Shown here piece by piece: positions 63,908 through 64,000 of a DNA stretch of 64,000 nucleotides. The first letter of the stretch is position 1. Every line of letters starts with the position of its first letter. Source of the DNA: JBFWUW01 sp050247075 (lineage in GTDB: Bacteria; Planctomycetota; Planctomycetia; Pirellulales; JBFWUW01); NCBI GenBank assembly GCA_050247075.1, contig JBFWUW010000015.1, forward strand, positions 41,024-105,023, written 5' to 3'. Below the pieces are notes generated by a model that was given only the letters and a program-made list of their open reading frames with translations, was not told the DNA's origin and did not search any database. The translations under genes and the position numbers were made by a program.

Positions 63908-64000
63908 ATGCTCTCCCTCCTCCTCTCCCTCACGCTCGCTTCAACTCCCGCCGACGAGGTCCGCCGGGCCTTGGCCGATGTGGTGTTGCTGGCCGAGGAA
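63908..64000 (+). CDS. Exported protein, 3' partial
   Basis: The first 31 codons read MLSLLLSLTLASTPADEVRRA, a signal peptide followed by a charged helix (LADVVLLAEE). The gene continues beyond the window. The product cannot be named. Confidence 0.5.
   Translation, partial: MLSLLLSLTLASTPADEVRRALADVVLLAEE

Noticed and set aside
63908..64000. Naming the partial gene at the right edge
   Set aside because: Only a signal peptide and a few helical residues are visible.

Overview
The window is high-GC DNA with the gene content of a planctomycete, most likely Pirellulales-like. The pointers are Tat-exported DUF1501 and DUF1552 proteins, a DUF3500 protein, an SUMF1-type exported protein, a tandem-95/cadherin-like giant surface protein with the C-terminal membrane anchor seen in planctomycetes, few obvious Shine-Dalgarno sites, and intergenic DNA packed with palindromic repeats. 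No rRNA, tRNA or CRISPR array was seen. Family assignments come from reading the translations; no database search was run.

Layout. 0-10 kb: the end of a surface adhesin, then a plus-strand signalling block (hybrid kinase with two HPt domains, REC-kinase, stand-alone receiver, REC-HD-GYP cyclic-di-GMP phosphodiesterase). 10-25 kb: housekeeping and stress genes (CinA/nucleotidyltransferase fusion, glycyl-tRNA synthetase, an ArsR regulator next to a cysteine-rich copper-storage protein, an orphan MraZ-like protein, a DEAD-box helicase) and exported proteins (DUF1501, SUMF1-like, a GNDTY-repeat protein, DUF1552, an MtfA-like peptidase). 25-29 kb: a lipoprotein, a GT39-type membrane glycosyltransferase, an overlapping two-gene unit whose second protein carries a HEPN-like RNDFIH motif, and a small membrane protein. 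28.9-38.3 kb: a MoxR/VWA module (SWIM, HEAT-like, MoxR ATPase, large DUF5682-like protein, VWA protein) recalling enterobacterial yehLMPQ, split by four copies of a repeat element and a GxxExxY nuclease-like gene. 38.7-42.2 kb: an MFS transporter with an enolase-superfamily enzyme, and a zinc-ribbon/PH-domain membrane protein.

42.5-56.5 kb, all minus strand: a compact set of phage-derived structural genes in head-to-tail order (prohead protease/scaffold, capsid cement, major capsid, connector-like, DUF3168-like, tail-tube-like, chaperone-like, further structural proteins). It ends in sugar-modification genes: a zinc-ribbon protein, a GT9-FkbM-GT9 fusion and a SAM methyltransferase. No terminase, portal, tape measure, integrase or lysis gene was recognised in the window, and both flanks are ordinary chromosomal genes, so this looks like a domesticated particle locus. 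A consensus-like promoter, a 60-residue gene and a strong terminator lie just upstream of the capsid genes.

56.9-64 kb: a DUF1801 protein, a REP-associated tyrosine transposase flanked by inverted REP copies, DUF3500 and PilZ-like proteins, a YpfJ-type zinc peptidase, a small membrane/coiled-coil protein, an unknown protein, a subtilisin-like S8 peptidase and the start of an exported protein. At least six repeat families (called R1-R7 here; R2 and R3 form one composite element) fill most gaps, and low-complexity repeats of the same type occur in frame inside several genes.
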